Assembly: GCA_965207025.1 (NCBI GenBank)
Contig: OZ242258.1
Span: 248,001 to 312,000, forward strand
Direction of reading: 5' to 3'
Origin: Bin87 sp034423595
GTDB taxonomy: Bacteria > Chloroflexota > Dehalococcoidia > Lucifugimonadales > UBA3495
Length of the DNA: 64,000 bases
This document shows positions 43,766 through 52,018 of the stretch, in pieces. Position 1 is the first letter of the stretch. The number at the start of each line of letters is the position of its first letter. The notes under the pieces are model-generated. The model was given only the letters and a program-made list of their open reading frames with translations. It made no database searches and was not told the DNA's origin. The position numbers and the translations under genes are program-made.

Positions 43766-44536
43766 TCAGCCTTCAGCAGGTGATTGGGCTTTACCAGTTG
43801 CGGCCAAGTGGCCGTATTTGGCGATGAAGTGTCGTTCCACGCGGCCGGTTGCCAGCATCGCCCCGATGACCAGCAGCCATAGGAAGAACAGCCCACCTAC
43901 GATGGGGTGGACGATGGAGGCCGCATCCAGCCAGATGAATTGCATCGCCAATCCCAGGACAACGGACGCCGGCGCCACCTTCCGCAGGGTGCCGCCGACA
44001 CGCCATTGGTACATGGCAGCGACGATCAGCGCCAGACCGGCGGCGGTGAATCCAACCTTTCCGGTGATCCAGAGCAGGTCGGCCACCACGCCGATGCCTG
44101 CAATGTCCTTCACGGATGCAATGCCAGTGTCTGCCTGAAAGGCGATCAGGATGGCGCATGCACCCGACATGGTAGTGCATACGCCCGACGCGACGAACAG
44201 ATAGGGTACCCACGGCGTCGCCCAGCGATCCCTGATGATCCAGGTGCGCAGCAAGAACCCGCCAGCCGCCAGCAGCGTCAAGCCGGATACCAATCGGGAC
44301 GCGCCGAACAGTCCATACAGCGGCCGGTTCTCCGCCACCGCCCGCAGTGATTCAAGGAGCGTAGCCTGGTCGGCATCCGCAGCAACCCGGCCGTACACCA
44401 TAACCGCGGTCGTGACCGCCGTGATCAAAAGCAGCAAGCCGCCCAGACGGGCCATCCGATCGGGTTGCCCGCCCGCCATCAATGCAGACCCATTGGTTCC
44501 AGCGGGATTACTAACCGCGTCCCTCTCGCCAGCCAT
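43766..44536 (-). CDS. Seven-span-like membrane protein, DUF4386-like
   Basis: A 256-residue protein with about six or seven membrane segments (GGLLLLITAVTTAVMVYG, LVSGLTLLAAGGFLLRTW, AGLALIVAAMYQW). Conserved features such as RLVSGL and HPIVGGLFFLWLLVIG suggest a DUF4386-type integral protein, weakly. AAGGGG is five bases before ATG 44536; a longer reading to 44641 adds a polar stretch without support. First gene of the unit, transcribed from the strong promoter at 44759-44787 through a leader of about 210 bases. Confidence 0.65.
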   Translation of the reverse strand: MAGERDAVSNPAGTNGSALMAGGQPDRMARLGGLLLLITAVTTAVMVYGRVAADADQATLLESLRAVAENRPLYGLFGASRLVSGLTLLAAGGFLLRTWIIRDRWATPWVPYLFVASGVCTTMSGACAILIAFQADTGIASVKDIAGIGVVADLLWITGKVGFTAAGLALIVAAMYQWRVGGTLRKVAPASVVLGLAMQFIWLDAASIVHPIVGGLFFLWLLVIGAMLATGRVERHFIAKYGHLAATGKAQSPAEG

Positions 44537-44722
44537 GGTTGCCCCTTGGTAAGTCGCCCGCGACGCCACTCCTGGCGACCACGTCGCTTGTTTCCGCGTG
44601 TTTTTGATTAGCGGCGGAGCTGGCTGATCTGCAATCCGCATCGTCTCCGACCGTGCCTCCTGCCGGAACGATGGCGTAGCGTGAAACCTTGCTTGTCGTA
44701 CTACGCAGACTTCCAGTCATTC

Positions 44723-44787
44723 AGACGATAATCTGAATATCGTCTATACAGCATCTTTATATTATGCTGAACGAATCATGTTGTCAA
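44723..44787 (-). promoter_or_regulatory. Consensus promoter with palindromic operator
   Basis: TTGACA (44782-44787), 17-base spacer, TAATAT (44759-44764) on the minus strand. Directly downstream, 44723-44745 is AGACGATA-N7-TATCGTCT, a perfect inverted repeat placed about 15 to 35 bases after the expected start, typical of a repressor site. It drives the membrane-protein/zinc-ribbon/epimerase unit. No regulator gene adjoins. Confidence 0.7.
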
Positions 44788-44825
44788 TGCTACCAGCAAT
44801 GGCATTAGGTCCGTTTCAAAGTTAG

Positions 44826-44905
44826 TCCGTCATTCCCGCGCACTCGGGAATCCCGAAGATGGTTGTGCTCAGGATCTCTTGGATTCCGGCAAAAGCCGGA
44901 ATGAC
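44826..44905. repeat. Two hairpin repeats
   Basis: CGTCATTCCCGC...GCGGGAAT-type arm (GGGAATCCC) and CTTGGATTCCGGC-AAAA-GCCGGAATGACGGG, members of the dispersed families at 8509 and 15986. Confidence 0.7.
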
Positions 44906-45043
44906 GGGTCGGAGGGAGAGGTGCCCACCCTCGACGTTGAAAAGGCCCTGCAAATCCGGGATTACGTATTGATAAATCTAAATGATAAGAATAGATTGAC
45001 GGCAACACATTCTCGGAGCGTATTGTGGAATTCGGAGGCGAAT

Positions 45044-45480
45044 ATGTTTCTGTGCGTCTGCAAAGCGGTGCGGGTATCAGAAGCGTTAGACGCGGCCAGG
45101 GCTGACGTTGATACACCCGATTCCATCCGAAGGCTATTGAAAGCCAAAGACGGGGTGGTACCACCTCAACAACTTGCTCACTATTGAGCTGACCGCCATC
45201 AACCAGTACTTCGTCCAGGCGGAGATGTGCAAGAACTGGGGCTTTGACCGCCTCTACAAGCGGTTCCGCGACGTCAGCTTGGAGGAGATGGAGGACGCGC
45301 AGCACCCGATTCAGCACATCCTCTACCTGGAGGGAGTGCCCAACCTGCAACGCCTCAACCAGGTTATGGTGGGCGAGAGCGTCATGGAGGACCTGGAGCT
45401 CGACCTACAGGCCAAGATGAACGCTGTCAGTGCGTTGGTGGATGCTATCAGCCATTGCGAGCAGGTGCAGGAAAGCCAGG
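45044..45480 (+). pseudogene. bfd-bfr remnant (ferredoxin start joined to bacterioferritin core)
   Basis: GGAGG and ATG 45044 open a bacterioferritin-associated ferredoxin (MFLCVCKAVRVSEAL) that lacks its second cysteine pair. Near 45155 the frame changes and becomes the middle of bacterioferritin: LLTIELTAINQYF (diiron Glu), RDVSLEEMEDAQH (haem Met kept, diiron His replaced by Asp), ILYLEGVPNLQRLN, VGESVMEDLELDL. The first and last helices of bacterioferritin are missing. One large deletion through both genes, plus loss of the end against the CoA-transferase gene, fits. The promoter region upstream (TTGACG near 44996) and AT-rich patch may be the old iron-responsive control. Confidence 0.8.
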
Positions 45481-45481
45481 G

Positions 45482-48157
45482 TTACACCGAACCTTGCTCA
45501 GCCAGCACGGCCAACTCCGCCTGGGACAGTCCCAACTCCCCGCACAGGACCTCTTCGTTATGCTCCCCGATGCGCGGCGCGCGCCGGGATATCCTCCAGG
45601 GTGAGCCGTTGAAGATGGCCCCTGGGCCCGGATGTCGAAATGTCCTGCCAAGTTCCGGGTATTCTACATCTGTCCAGAACCCCCGGTCCCCCAGGTGAGG
45701 GTCCTGCATGACCTCGTCCGGGGAACGGATCGCCCCCGCGTTGGAGCCATGCGTCTGCAAGCCGTGGTAGGCCTCGTCCCGAGGGATGCTGGCGAGGAAG
45801 TTTTCAAAAATTCCGCGGATATGGGACTGGCTCTCGGCGATGACCGTTGGGTCCCGGTACTTTTCATCCAGCAGGTCGCCCGCCAGGCCGTGCTCATCCA
45901 TCCACGGCGCAAGCGTTAGCACCCGCTCCGGCGTAACCTGACCGACGTTCACGTATTTCCCATCCTTGCAGAGGACCTGGGCGTTGGGGCCGGTGTTGGT
46001 ATTGCCACCTCCGGCTCTGCGAGGAACCACAATTCCTTTGTAAATGTACTGGTTCACATGGCCCTCGGTCGTGAGCGCGCAGGCATCATGCACCGAGGCA
46101 TCTATGTACTGCCCCCGGCCCGTCACCGACCGGTTGACCAGCGCCGCGGTAATGGCGATGTAGGCGTAGTGGCTTCCGATGTGCCAGGCCTGCCCGCCTC
46201 CGGGAGCGATCGGCGGCGCGCCCGGAACCACGTCGTCGTCGTAGCCACACCTGGCCATCTGTCCGCCCGCCGCCAGATGCAGCAGATCGCTGGTCTGGAA
46301 GTCCTGCCACGGGCCGTTCTGCCCAAAGGGGGTCAGTGAGCACATGATCAGCCCAGGGTTGCGGGTTGCCAGATCTTCGTACCCCAGTCCCAGGGAGGCC
46401 AGATAACCGGGCCGGCATGTCTCCAGTACCACGTCCGCCTGATCCGCCATTTGCCGGAACAGACGGCGCCCGTCCTCCGTCTCCAGGTTCAGGGTAACCC
46501 CACGCTTGGAGGTGTTGTAATGCCAGAAGTAAAGGCTCCTCTCCCGGTCCGGCATGTCCTGGTAGAAGGGCCCCACGGTACGGGCCGCGTCGCCGCCGGG
46601 CGGCTCTATCTTGATGACGTCTGCTCCCATGTCAGCCATCTGCTTGCCACACCACTGCCCCTTCTCATCGGCAAGCTCCAATACTCGCAGCCCTCCAAAG
46701 GCGCCCGCAGAGTTCGAGTCCGGCGTCCGCGCTGGCGCCGGTGCGGGATTCGCTATCGGCTCGTTCCCACTCCACTGTACGGGCGAGGCATCCTCCATCA
46801 TCTCCTTGAAGTAGGGATAATCGTCCATACTGAGGCCCTGTGGCCAGAAGGTGCCGTCGGCGAAGCCGCTAACCAGTTCCTCGTGACTCAGGCCCAACAA
46901 CCCTTGATACACCTCTTTGTTGTGGCCGCCAATCAGGGGACCTGACCGTCTGTTGATTGCCGGCGTCGCCGACATCTTGAAGGGAGCGTTCTGAAGGGGC
47001 CAGGTCCCCAGCGCGCGATGATTCACGTCCCGGTACAGCTCTCGATGCGTGAGCTGGGGATCGTTGTCCACCCGGTCCTGGCTGCTCTGAACGGGCATGG
47101 CGGGTACTCCCGCCGCCTGGCACCGCTCCATGATCTCGTACTTGCCCAGGGTCTTGGTCCACTCCTCTATCCCCTGGTCCATCTCTTCCTGGTGTTCCAG
47201 GCGACCTTCAAGGGTGGCAAACTTCTCGCCGGTGGCCCAACTGGGAGAGCCCATTACCTCCACCAACTTCCGCCACTCATCGTCGGAGAAGCAGGCCAGG
47301 GCGCACCAGTCGTTGTGCTCGGCCGGACTGGTCTTATAAGCGTTGTGCGGCGCCCCGGTCCGCCCCCGGTAGTTGTCCACCTGGGGCGTGCCGGGCCAGT
47401 GAGCGCGGTTGCCCGGCGGGTAACCCTCTCGCATGGTGGAACGACCGTTGGCCTGGATGTCCAGAAAAGCGGAACCATTGAGGGGGACGCCGAGGATCCA
47501 CTGGGAACTGTCCACATGCTGTCCCTGGCCGGTCATGTTGCGATGGTAAATTGCGCTCAGAGCGTACATGGCCCCGTATAGGCCGCCGGTGTCGTCCAGG
47601 TAGGACCAGCCCCAACCGGCGGGCGGCTGGTCCGGCAGACCCGACGTGTAGGTCATACCGGACAGGGCCTGCGCGATGGCTCCCATGGTTTGATAGTCTC
47701 TATCTCGACCCGTGTGGCCGAAGCCGGACATGGAGAGGTAAATGATGTCGGGCCGGAGTTTCTTCATTTCCTCGTAGCCCAGACCCCACCGCTCCAATAC
47801 ACCGTAGGCGAAATTCTCGATGACGATGTCGGACATGGCCACCAGGCGCCGGGTAAGGTCAATGCCTCGGGCGGTACGAGTGTTCAGGGTGACGCTCAGC
47901 TTGTTGGCGTTGGTGTCGCTGAAATGGCCGTTGGTGTTGAGATTGACGGGCAGGCCCTCGGGGGTTCCCGCTCCCGTCGTGATGTTGTCGCCCCTGGTAT
48001 TGGGCCTCTGGGGCCACTCAACCTTGATAACCTCGGCTCCCAGCGCCCCCAGCCATCGGGTGCACCAGGGACCCGCCCTGACCCAGGTGAAGTCCAACAC
48101 TCGGATTCCTGACAAAGCTCCCGGTGTCGTTGGCGCTTCCGTTCCGCTCTGCACCAT
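45482..48157 (-). CDS. Double-domain family III CoA-transferase (CaiB/BaiF)
   Basis: An 891-residue protein with two full CaiB/BaiF domains, about 16-420 and 490-880. Each has the N-terminal GLRVLELAD/GIRVLDFTW strand, GADVIKIEPP/GAEVIKVEWP and the xGYExL motif. In formyl-CoA transferase the catalytic Asp follows GRGQxVxVxMxD; domain 2 keeps it (GRGQYIDASVHDAC) while domain 1 has GQGQHVDSSQWIL with Ile there. Free-standing family members work as interlocked dimers, so one chain may form a pseudo-heterodimer with a single active site. GGAGG is seven bases before ATG 48157. Probably activates a small acid as CoA ester. Confidence 0.9.
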   Translation of the reverse strand: MVQSGTEAPTTPGALSGIRVLDFTWVRAGPWCTRWLGALGAEVIKVEWPQRPNTRGDNITTGAGTPEGLPVNLNTNGHFSDTNANKLSVTLNTRTARGIDLTRRLVAMSDIVIENFAYGVLERWGLGYEEMKKLRPDIIYLSMSGFGHTGRDRDYQTMGAIAQALSGMTYTSGLPDQPPAGWGWSYLDDTGGLYGAMYALSAIYHRNMTGQGQHVDSSQWILGVPLNGSAFLDIQANGRSTMREGYPPGNRAHWPGTPQVDNYRGRTGAPHNAYKTSPAEHNDWCALACFSDDEWRKLVEVMGSPSWATGEKFATLEGRLEHQEEMDQGIEEWTKTLGKYEIMERCQAAGVPAMPVQSSQDRVDNDPQLTHRELYRDVNHRALGTWPLQNAPFKMSATPAINRRSGPLIGGHNKEVYQGLLGLSHEELVSGFADGTFWPQGLSMDDYPYFKEMMEDASPVQWSGNEPIANPAPAPARTPDSNSAGAFGGLRVLELADEKGQWCGKQMADMGADVIKIEPPGGDAARTVGPFYQDMPDRERSLYFWHYNTSKRGVTLNLETEDGRRLFRQMADQADVVLETCRPGYLASLGLGYEDLATRNPGLIMCSLTPFGQNGPWQDFQTSDLLHLAAGGQMARCGYDDDVVPGAPPIAPGGGQAWHIGSHYAYIAITAALVNRSVTGRGQYIDASVHDACALTTEGHVNQYIYKGIVVPRRAGGGNTNTGPNAQVLCKDGKYVNVGQVTPERVLTLAPWMDEHGLAGDLLDEKYRDPTVIAESQSHIRGIFENFLASIPRDEAYHGLQTHGSNAGAIRSPDEVMQDPHLGDRGFWTDVEYPELGRTFRHPGPGAIFNGSPWRISRRAPRIGEHNEEVLCGELGLSQAELAVLAEQGSV

Positions 48158-48688
48158 GGCATCACCTCCCGGCTATGGGTGTCTCAAGGTTAACTCGCCT
48201 TATTCTAACCCAAGGTCAACATGTCAACGAGATCTGCGGGCCTGGGAAGCCTGAACCGGTTCTTTGGCGGATGGCAATCCACTGACACTTCCCCCTTGCC
48301 CCCATGCTTCGCTCGCCCCTACCATTTAACAATCCAATCGTCCACACCCATCCTGCACCGTAGGCCACGGTCATCATGCCCACGTCCCAACACCGCGCTT
48401 CCAAATTCCCTTCCTCCAAACCCTCTCAACTGCCCGCCAAAACCCCTGTAATCGCCCCCAACACCCGCCCAATCCACCCCCATTCAACCCCACCAACCTG
48501 CCCCTCGCCCTACTCAAATGATATGAAATGACCGGAAATGAGCGGGTTTCCGCCAAAATAACAGCCTACCCCGTGCGTGACACGGGGTCACCCCGTACTT
48601 GATGCGGGGCCCCACCATCCCAATCCAATCCCTAATCCCGTTCATCCCGTTCATCCATGTAAATGACTCCCCCGTCAGAGGTAATCCC
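48158..48688. other. Gene-free, C-rich stretch with repeats
   Basis: About 530 bases without a supported gene. 48565-48610 holds tandem hairpins of the CCCCGT...ACGGGG type, and 48635-48660 carries ATCCCGTTCATCCCGTTCAT, inverted copy of the block at 2455-2485. Confidence 0.5.
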
Positions 48689-49021
48689 ATGACTATCTCC
48701 CAACTTCGCCGCCGCATCGACGCCCTCAAACGCAAATTCGCCCGCGAACTCGCCATCATCAAGCTCCGCCGCATCGCCGAAGCCATCACCGACGACTGGA
48801 CTCCCGACGAGCCCCCGGAACCGTCCGACGTCATCCGACGCATCGCCGACGCCGGCTTCCGGCTGCCCACCTTCGCCAATCTCCATCGCCGTCTTGACGA
48901 CGCCCGACGGAAAGGCGAAGTCCCCGTACCCAACGCCATCGTGCTCAACCTGTTGCCCTGGGCCTGGAACGACCGCTACCGCGACCTTCTCCGCTGGGAA
49001 CTCCCCGCCTCAGCCCGATAG
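48689..49021 (+). CDS. Small hypothetical protein, helical and basic
   Basis: A 110-residue protein starting MTISQLRRRIDALKRKFARE, a charged helix, then PEPSDVIRRIADAGFRLPTF and PWAWNDRYRDLLRWELP. AGAGGT lies about six bases before ATG 48689. No family can be named. Its stop codon (TAG 49019-49021) lies inside the 11-base target duplication of the IS element, so the insertion is exactly at the 3' end and the gene remains intact. Confidence 0.6.
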   Translation: MTISQLRRRIDALKRKFARELAIIKLRRIAEAITDDWTPDEPPEPSDVIRRIADAGFRLPTFANLHRRLDDARRKGEVPVPNAIVLNLLPWAWNDRYRDLLRWELPASAR

Positions 49022-49026
49022 TCCCC

Positions 49027-50359
49027 CTGACAAGGGTATGTAAAGGCTAAAACTGGCTCGGCGCTTAACTTGGGAAGGCGCCGGGCTTTCCGGCATTCTG
49101 GGTGTGTCGAAACCAGGTGCCGGAGGTCCCCCATGCGCCTTCCCAGAGAATGCTATCAGATGCAAAAAACGATTGAAACGCATTTACCTCACCTCTCCCA
49201 GCCACAATTGACCGGCTTGGCAATGTGGGTCTGCGGGGCCATCCTGGCGGGCAGCGCCTGCCAGAACGCCGTGGCCTCGGCTCTCTCCGCCAAGGGCAAC
49301 TGGAACAGCTTGCGCCAGTACATTCGCCAGTGGCTCTACGATGGCAGCGACCGGGCCCGTCCCTGCCGGACTGAGTTGGACGTTACGCTCTGCTTCGCGC
49401 CCCTGCTGCGGTGGGTTTTGGCCCTGTGGCGCTCCGAACGCCTGGCCCTGGCCATCGACCCCACGCTCAAGGGCGACCAGACCACCGCCATCGTCATCAG
49501 CGTCCTCTACCGCAGTTGCGCCATTCCCGTGGCCTGGCGCATCCTCAAAGCCAATCAGAAGGGATCCTGGTCGGACCCCATCGTGGAACTGCTCAAGCAA
49601 CTGGCTCCGGCGGTTACGGAGGGAATGACCGTCATCGTGCTCTGCGACCGGGGCATTGCCAGCCCCAAGCTCTGGAACCAGATACGAGAGCAGGGCTGGC
49701 ATCCTGGTATGCGCTACCGGAAGAACATCACCTTCTGCGCCGACGGCGGCAAACGCCTGCCCGCCCAGCGCTTCGTTTCCCAGCCAGACACCGCCTGGAT
49801 CGGCCAGGGCACCGCCTTCAGCACCCCCGAGGCCAAGCGCCGCTGCACTCTCGTGGTGGTCTGGTACCTCGAACAGGAAGAACCCTGGATCATCCTCACC
49901 GACCTGCCGCCCGACAAGGTGGGACCCAGTTGGTACGCGCTGCGCTTCTGGATCGAACTGGGCTTCAAGGCCCTCAAGAGCCTGGGCTGGAAGTGGGACA
50001 AGACCCGGCGCACCGACCCAGACCGCGTCTCCCGCCACTGGCTGGTGCTCTCGGTGGCCACCCTGCTGTCCCTGGCCTATGGCACCAGGGTCGAGGACGC
50101 CTACGACCGCAACATTGACCCAGGCAACCTGCGCACGCCGCCCAAGACGCCGGTTCCCGTACATCGCAACCCCTGGCGCCGGACGGGCCGCACCGTCAGC
50201 GTGATCCGCCACGGCATGGAACGCCTCCGGCGATTGCTCATCCAAGGCCGCCTCTGGACCCAACTCTGGCTGTTGCCAGAGCCTTGGCCCGAACCCAAGT
50301 CCAACCTGGAGATTACTCACCATGCGCCTACCTAAAAACGTCTTACATACCCTTGTCAG
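49027..50359 (+). mobile_element. IS4-family-like insertion sequence, complete
   Basis: A 1333-base element. The left end CTGACAAGGGTATGTAA and the right end (complement of TTACATACCCTTGTCAG) form a 17-base perfect terminal inverted repeat. It is flanked by an 11-base direct repeat CGATAGTCCCC at 49016-49026 and 50360-50370, a target duplication of the length usual for the IS4 family. It carries one transposase gene. Perfect ends and duplication suggest recent movement. Confidence 0.9.
49133..50335 (+). CDS. IS4-type DDE transposase
   Basis: A 400-residue transposase. DDE candidates are Asp in LALAIDPTLKGD, Asp in VIVLCDRGIAS and Glu in the YALRFWIELGFKALKSLGWKW block, which resembles the Y-(2)-R-(3)-E-(6)-K signature of IS4 elements. 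GGAGGT is about five bases before ATG 49133. Earlier in-frame starts lie in the left end region. Intact, therefore possibly active. Confidence 0.9.
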   Translation: MRLPRECYQMQKTIETHLPHLSQPQLTGLAMWVCGAILAGSACQNAVASALSAKGNWNSLRQYIRQWLYDGSDRARPCRTELDVTLCFAPLLRWVLALWRSERLALAIDPTLKGDQTTAIVISVLYRSCAIPVAWRILKANQKGSWSDPIVELLKQLAPAVTEGMTVIVLCDRGIASPKLWNQIREQGWHPGMRYRKNITFCADGGKRLPAQRFVSQPDTAWIGQGTAFSTPEAKRRCTLVVVWYLEQEEPWIILTDLPPDKVGPSWYALRFWIELGFKALKSLGWKWDKTRRTDPDRVSRHWLVLSVATLLSLAYGTRVEDAYDRNIDPGNLRTPPKTPVPVHRNPWRRTGRTVSVIRHGMERLRRLLIQGRLWTQLWLLPEPWPEPKSNLEITHHAPT

Positions 50360-50542
50360 CGATAGTCCCCCGCCTTTGCCGGTTTAGACCGATAACCGAA
50401 AGGCCCTGGGGTCGATAGGGATCCAGTGGCGGCAGTGGCGCATCGCCCATATAATCGGCAACGGTCGGAGCGGGTACGAGCGCTCATCACCATACCATCG
50501 GTGAGGCTCCGGGCGCCGACCGGCAGGCAGGGAGGCAGACTT

Positions 50543-51943
50543 ATGGCGGAACTGAATTTTGCGACCCTTTCCGGAGACTACGCCGCCATCAGCTTGGCGG
50601 CGATCAAAGACTTCAGGGCCAGCCTGCACGGGGAGTCGCTACTCCCCGGCAACGAAGGCTACGACAGCGTCAGGCGGGTCTGGAACGCCATGGTTAACAA
50701 GCGACCTGCCCTCATCGCCCGCTGTAGCGGAACGGCTGACGTGATCAAATCAGTCAACTTCGCCAGGGAGAACGACCTGTTGATCTCGGTGCGCGGCGGT
50801 GGCCACAACTTCCCCGGCAACAGCGTTTGCGAGGACGGGTTGATGATCGACCTCTCCCTGATGACCGGCGTCCGCGTTGATCCCGCGGCCAAGACAGTTC
50901 GCGCCCAGGGCGGGACCAAGTGGGGAGCCTTCGACCACGAGACCCAAGCCTTCGGCCTCGCCGCGCCCGGAGGCACCGACCCCGACACCGGCATCGCCGG
51001 CCTCACATTGGGCGGCGGCATCGGATGGCTGTCTGGCAGCCATGGCCTCAGTTGCGACAACCTGGTCTCCGCCGACGTGGTCACCGCTGATGGCCGGATG
51101 CTCACCGCCAGCGCTGACGAGAATCCCGACCTGCTGTGGGGCCTTCGCGGTGGCGGCGGCAACTTCGGCGTCGTTACTTCACTTGAGTACCGGCTACATC
51201 CCGTCGGCCCGACGGTGTTGGCGGGCTACCTGGTGTATCCATACTACAAAGCAAGGGAATTGTTCGTCCTGATGGGCGACTTCACCGCCAATATGCTCGA
51301 CGAGATGAACATAATCGCTTTCCTGGCAACCGCGCCGGAGGACGGCAACAAGGTATGCAGAATTCTCCTCTGCTACTACGGCCCTATCGAAGAGGGTGAG
51401 CGGATCATCCGGCCGCTTCGGAAATTCGGTCCGCCCCTGTCAGATGATGTTCGCCCTATGACCTACGGCGAGGCACAGGCCCTGGCGCTGGCCCCCCAGG
51501 GACGGCAGAACTATCTGAAATCCCACTTTATGGGCAGGGTAGGCGATGACATAGTGGACATCAACCTCGACTTCTTTGACCGGGTAACCTCTCCGCTGTC
51601 CAGCGTCCTGTTTCAATATCTGGGCAACGCCACGCGGCGCGTGCCGGCCAACGAAACCGCCTTCGGACACCGGGACGCCCTTTGCGAATGGGCAACCAAC
51701 GCGGTCTTCCTGGACCCTGGCGAGTCGGAAATTCACATCCGTTGGGTTCGGGAGTTCGCCTCGGCGCTGTCGCCGTTTTCCTCAGGGCCGTACATCAACC
51801 AGGTGGGGGCGGAGGCAGAGGAAGGCGCAGCGGAGATTCGGGCGGCTTTCGGCGACAACTTCGAGAAGCTGGCCAGCCTCAAGCAGCAGTACGATCCTAC
51901 CAACATGTTCAGCCACAACCACAACATCCGGCCCAGATCGTAG
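50543..51943 (+). CDS. FAD-linked oxidase, berberine-bridge type
   Basis: A 466-residue flavoprotein of the FAD_binding_4/BBE family. RGGGHNFPGNSV contains the His that anchors FAD through the 8-alpha position, and GLSCDNLVSADVVTADG contains the Cys for the second bond, so bicovalent FAD is expected. The FAD motif GGGIGWLSGSHG and the C-terminal BBE end YDPTNMFSHNHNI are present. Such enzymes oxidise alcohols, sugars or lactones with oxygen. GGGAGG lies seven bases before ATG 50543. Alone in its transcription unit, just after the IS element. Confidence 0.9.
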   Translation: MAELNFATLSGDYAAISLAAIKDFRASLHGESLLPGNEGYDSVRRVWNAMVNKRPALIARCSGTADVIKSVNFARENDLLISVRGGGHNFPGNSVCEDGLMIDLSLMTGVRVDPAAKTVRAQGGTKWGAFDHETQAFGLAAPGGTDPDTGIAGLTLGGGIGWLSGSHGLSCDNLVSADVVTADGRMLTASADENPDLLWGLRGGGGNFGVVTSLEYRLHPVGPTVLAGYLVYPYYKARELFVLMGDFTANMLDEMNIIAFLATAPEDGNKVCRILLCYYGPIEEGERIIRPLRKFGPPLSDDVRPMTYGEAQALALAPQGRQNYLKSHFMGRVGDDIVDINLDFFDRVTSPLSSVLFQYLGNATRRVPANETAFGHRDALCEWATNAVFLDPGESEIHIRWVREFASALSPFSSGPYINQVGAEAEEGAAEIRAAFGDNFEKLASLKQQYDPTNMFSHNHNIRPRS

Positions 51944-52018
51944 GCGCAGTAAATGTTGTATGCCCAAGTCGCCCGACAGCCGGTTTTGGCGGGTATGCCG
52001 GACGACCGAGCTACAGCT

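Noticed and set aside
44511..44720. 69-residue minus-strand ORF in the leader of the membrane-protein unit
   Set aside because: No ribosome site and overlaps the true start; ATG lies in the operator region.
49184..50323. 379-residue minus-strand ORF inside the IS element
   Set aside because: Antisense shadow of the transposase.
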